A DNA stretch of 19,461 bases, from NCBI GenBank assembly GCA_015680635.1, contig JAABOA010000023.1, positions 17,055 through 36,515 on the forward strand. The letters run 5' to 3'. The first letter of the stretch is position 1. The number at the start of each line of letters is the position of its first letter. A model generated the notes under the pieces. It was not told the DNA's origin and made no database searches. It saw nothing but the letters and a program-made list of their open reading frames with translations. Positions 18,950 to 19,461 of the stretch are shown in pieces. This stretch comes from Lunasporangiospora selenospora. Lineage: Eukaryota; Mortierellomycota; Mortierellomycetes; Mortierellales; Mortierellaceae. A program made the translations under genes and the position numbers.

Positions 18950-19454
18950 TGTAGTGATAGTAGACAGATAGGTTTTTGAAACTCTTGGATATCGACTCGT
19001 GAATCGAGAGGGCTAGGAAAAGGAGCGGGGTTCATTCATGTGAATAAAGAAAACACATTTATTGCAAGTAGAGGCAAGCAGAAGCAGAGGCAAGCAGACG
19101 GTAATGAGTCTAGTTGGATGGACATGGCCTAGTCATTGAGCATTCATTACATTGACTCGACAGGACTTGAACGAAAGAGGAGAAACCAGACGCGGTCGCG
19201 GGAAGAACATATCTTGGAGAGAGCGTGAGAGGCGTAGAATGTGAAGTAGTGTAACACGCTCTCCATGCGAGAGAGAGTCGATGACATAATAGAAGTAGCA
19301 CCTAGTCGCATGGGCTGCAGTCGAGACCCAGCGTTGTTTGGCTTAGACGCTTAGACCGGGGAACCTTGAAAATTTTTTATTTCGGGGCAGCCGGGGCCTA
19401 TTTTCGCTCTTTCTCTCTTCCCCCCTTACCTCTCTCCCACCTCACTTCACCACC
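18950..19454. promoter_or_regulatory. Probable divergent promoter between oligoribonuclease and a right-edge gene
   Basis: About 500 bases without a convincing gene lie between the minus-strand ATG at 18949 and the plus-strand CACCATG at 19455. The right part (about 19400-19450) is C/T-rich on the plus strand, like the kinesin leader. A short direct repeat GAGGCAAGCAGA occurs twice near 19068-19098. The open frame at 19110-19301 (minus) has unremarkable composition and is not supported. Confidence 0.35.
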
Positions 19455-19461
19455 ATGCTTA
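19455..19461 (+). CDS. Possible start of a plus-strand gene cut by the window edge
   Basis: An ATG in a CACCATG context follows a 60-base C/T-rich leader, the same arrangement as at the kinesin start. Only two codons and one base are visible, so nothing can be said about the product. This is an inference from context alone. Confidence 0.25.

Noticed and set aside
19110-19301. 63-codon minus-strand open frame near the right edge
   Set aside because: Short, Ser/Leu/Pro-rich, in a likely promoter, with no splice or start support.

Overview
The window is nuclear DNA from a fungus. Protein genes are cut by short introns of about 80-280 bases with GTAAGT/GTGAGT-like donors and YAG acceptors. Leaders are pyrimidine-rich and start codons sit in CACCATG-like contexts. 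A large BRCA2 with five BRC repeats next to a full-length Unc104-type kinesin-3 suggests an early-diverging, filamentous lineage. Mortierellomycota is my best guess, by inference only. There is no sign of bacterial operons, CRISPR or rRNA, and I recognised no tRNA.

Layout, left to right. (1) 1-5159, minus strand: the 5' four exons of a BRCA2 homologue that runs off the left edge inside its DNA-binding domain. Exon 1 gives the N-terminus and exon 2 is a giant exon with five BRC repeats. Exons 3-4 give the helical domain, OB1 and OB2 with the tower coiled coil. (2) About 5430-6785: a decayed coding relic, with several good but mutually frameshifted, stop-interrupted reading frames, best on the plus strand and unrecognised. 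(3) About 6790-8043: promoter and leader of the next gene, rich in simple repeats, with a 14-bp tandem repeat and a probable 5'-UTR intron. (4) 8044-14473, plus strand: a complete kinesin-3 motor (ten coding exons, 1710 aa by my reconstruction) with motor, FHA and C-terminal PH domains. (5) 14474-15883: a convergent intergenic region with two short coding-like fragments on the minus strand. (6) 15884-17542, minus: a single-exon four-transmembrane protein of unknown function. (7) 18172-18949, minus: complete oligoribonuclease (Orn/REX2 family) in three exons. (8) 18950-19454: a probable divergent promoter, ending in a CACCATG at 19455 that looks like the start of a plus-strand gene cut by the window edge.

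The genes do not form a pathway. BRCA2 acts in recombinational repair, kinesin-3 carries vesicles and endosomes along microtubules, and oligoribonuclease finishes RNA decay. The parts most worth a second look are the fungal BRCA2 (five BRC repeats, two with an FxxG core, and a WSxxLxTPP motif like one in animal BRCA2), the orphan four-TM protein with a juxtamembrane cysteine cluster, and the relic between BRCA2 and the kinesin. I found no clear evidence of a wholly new system.
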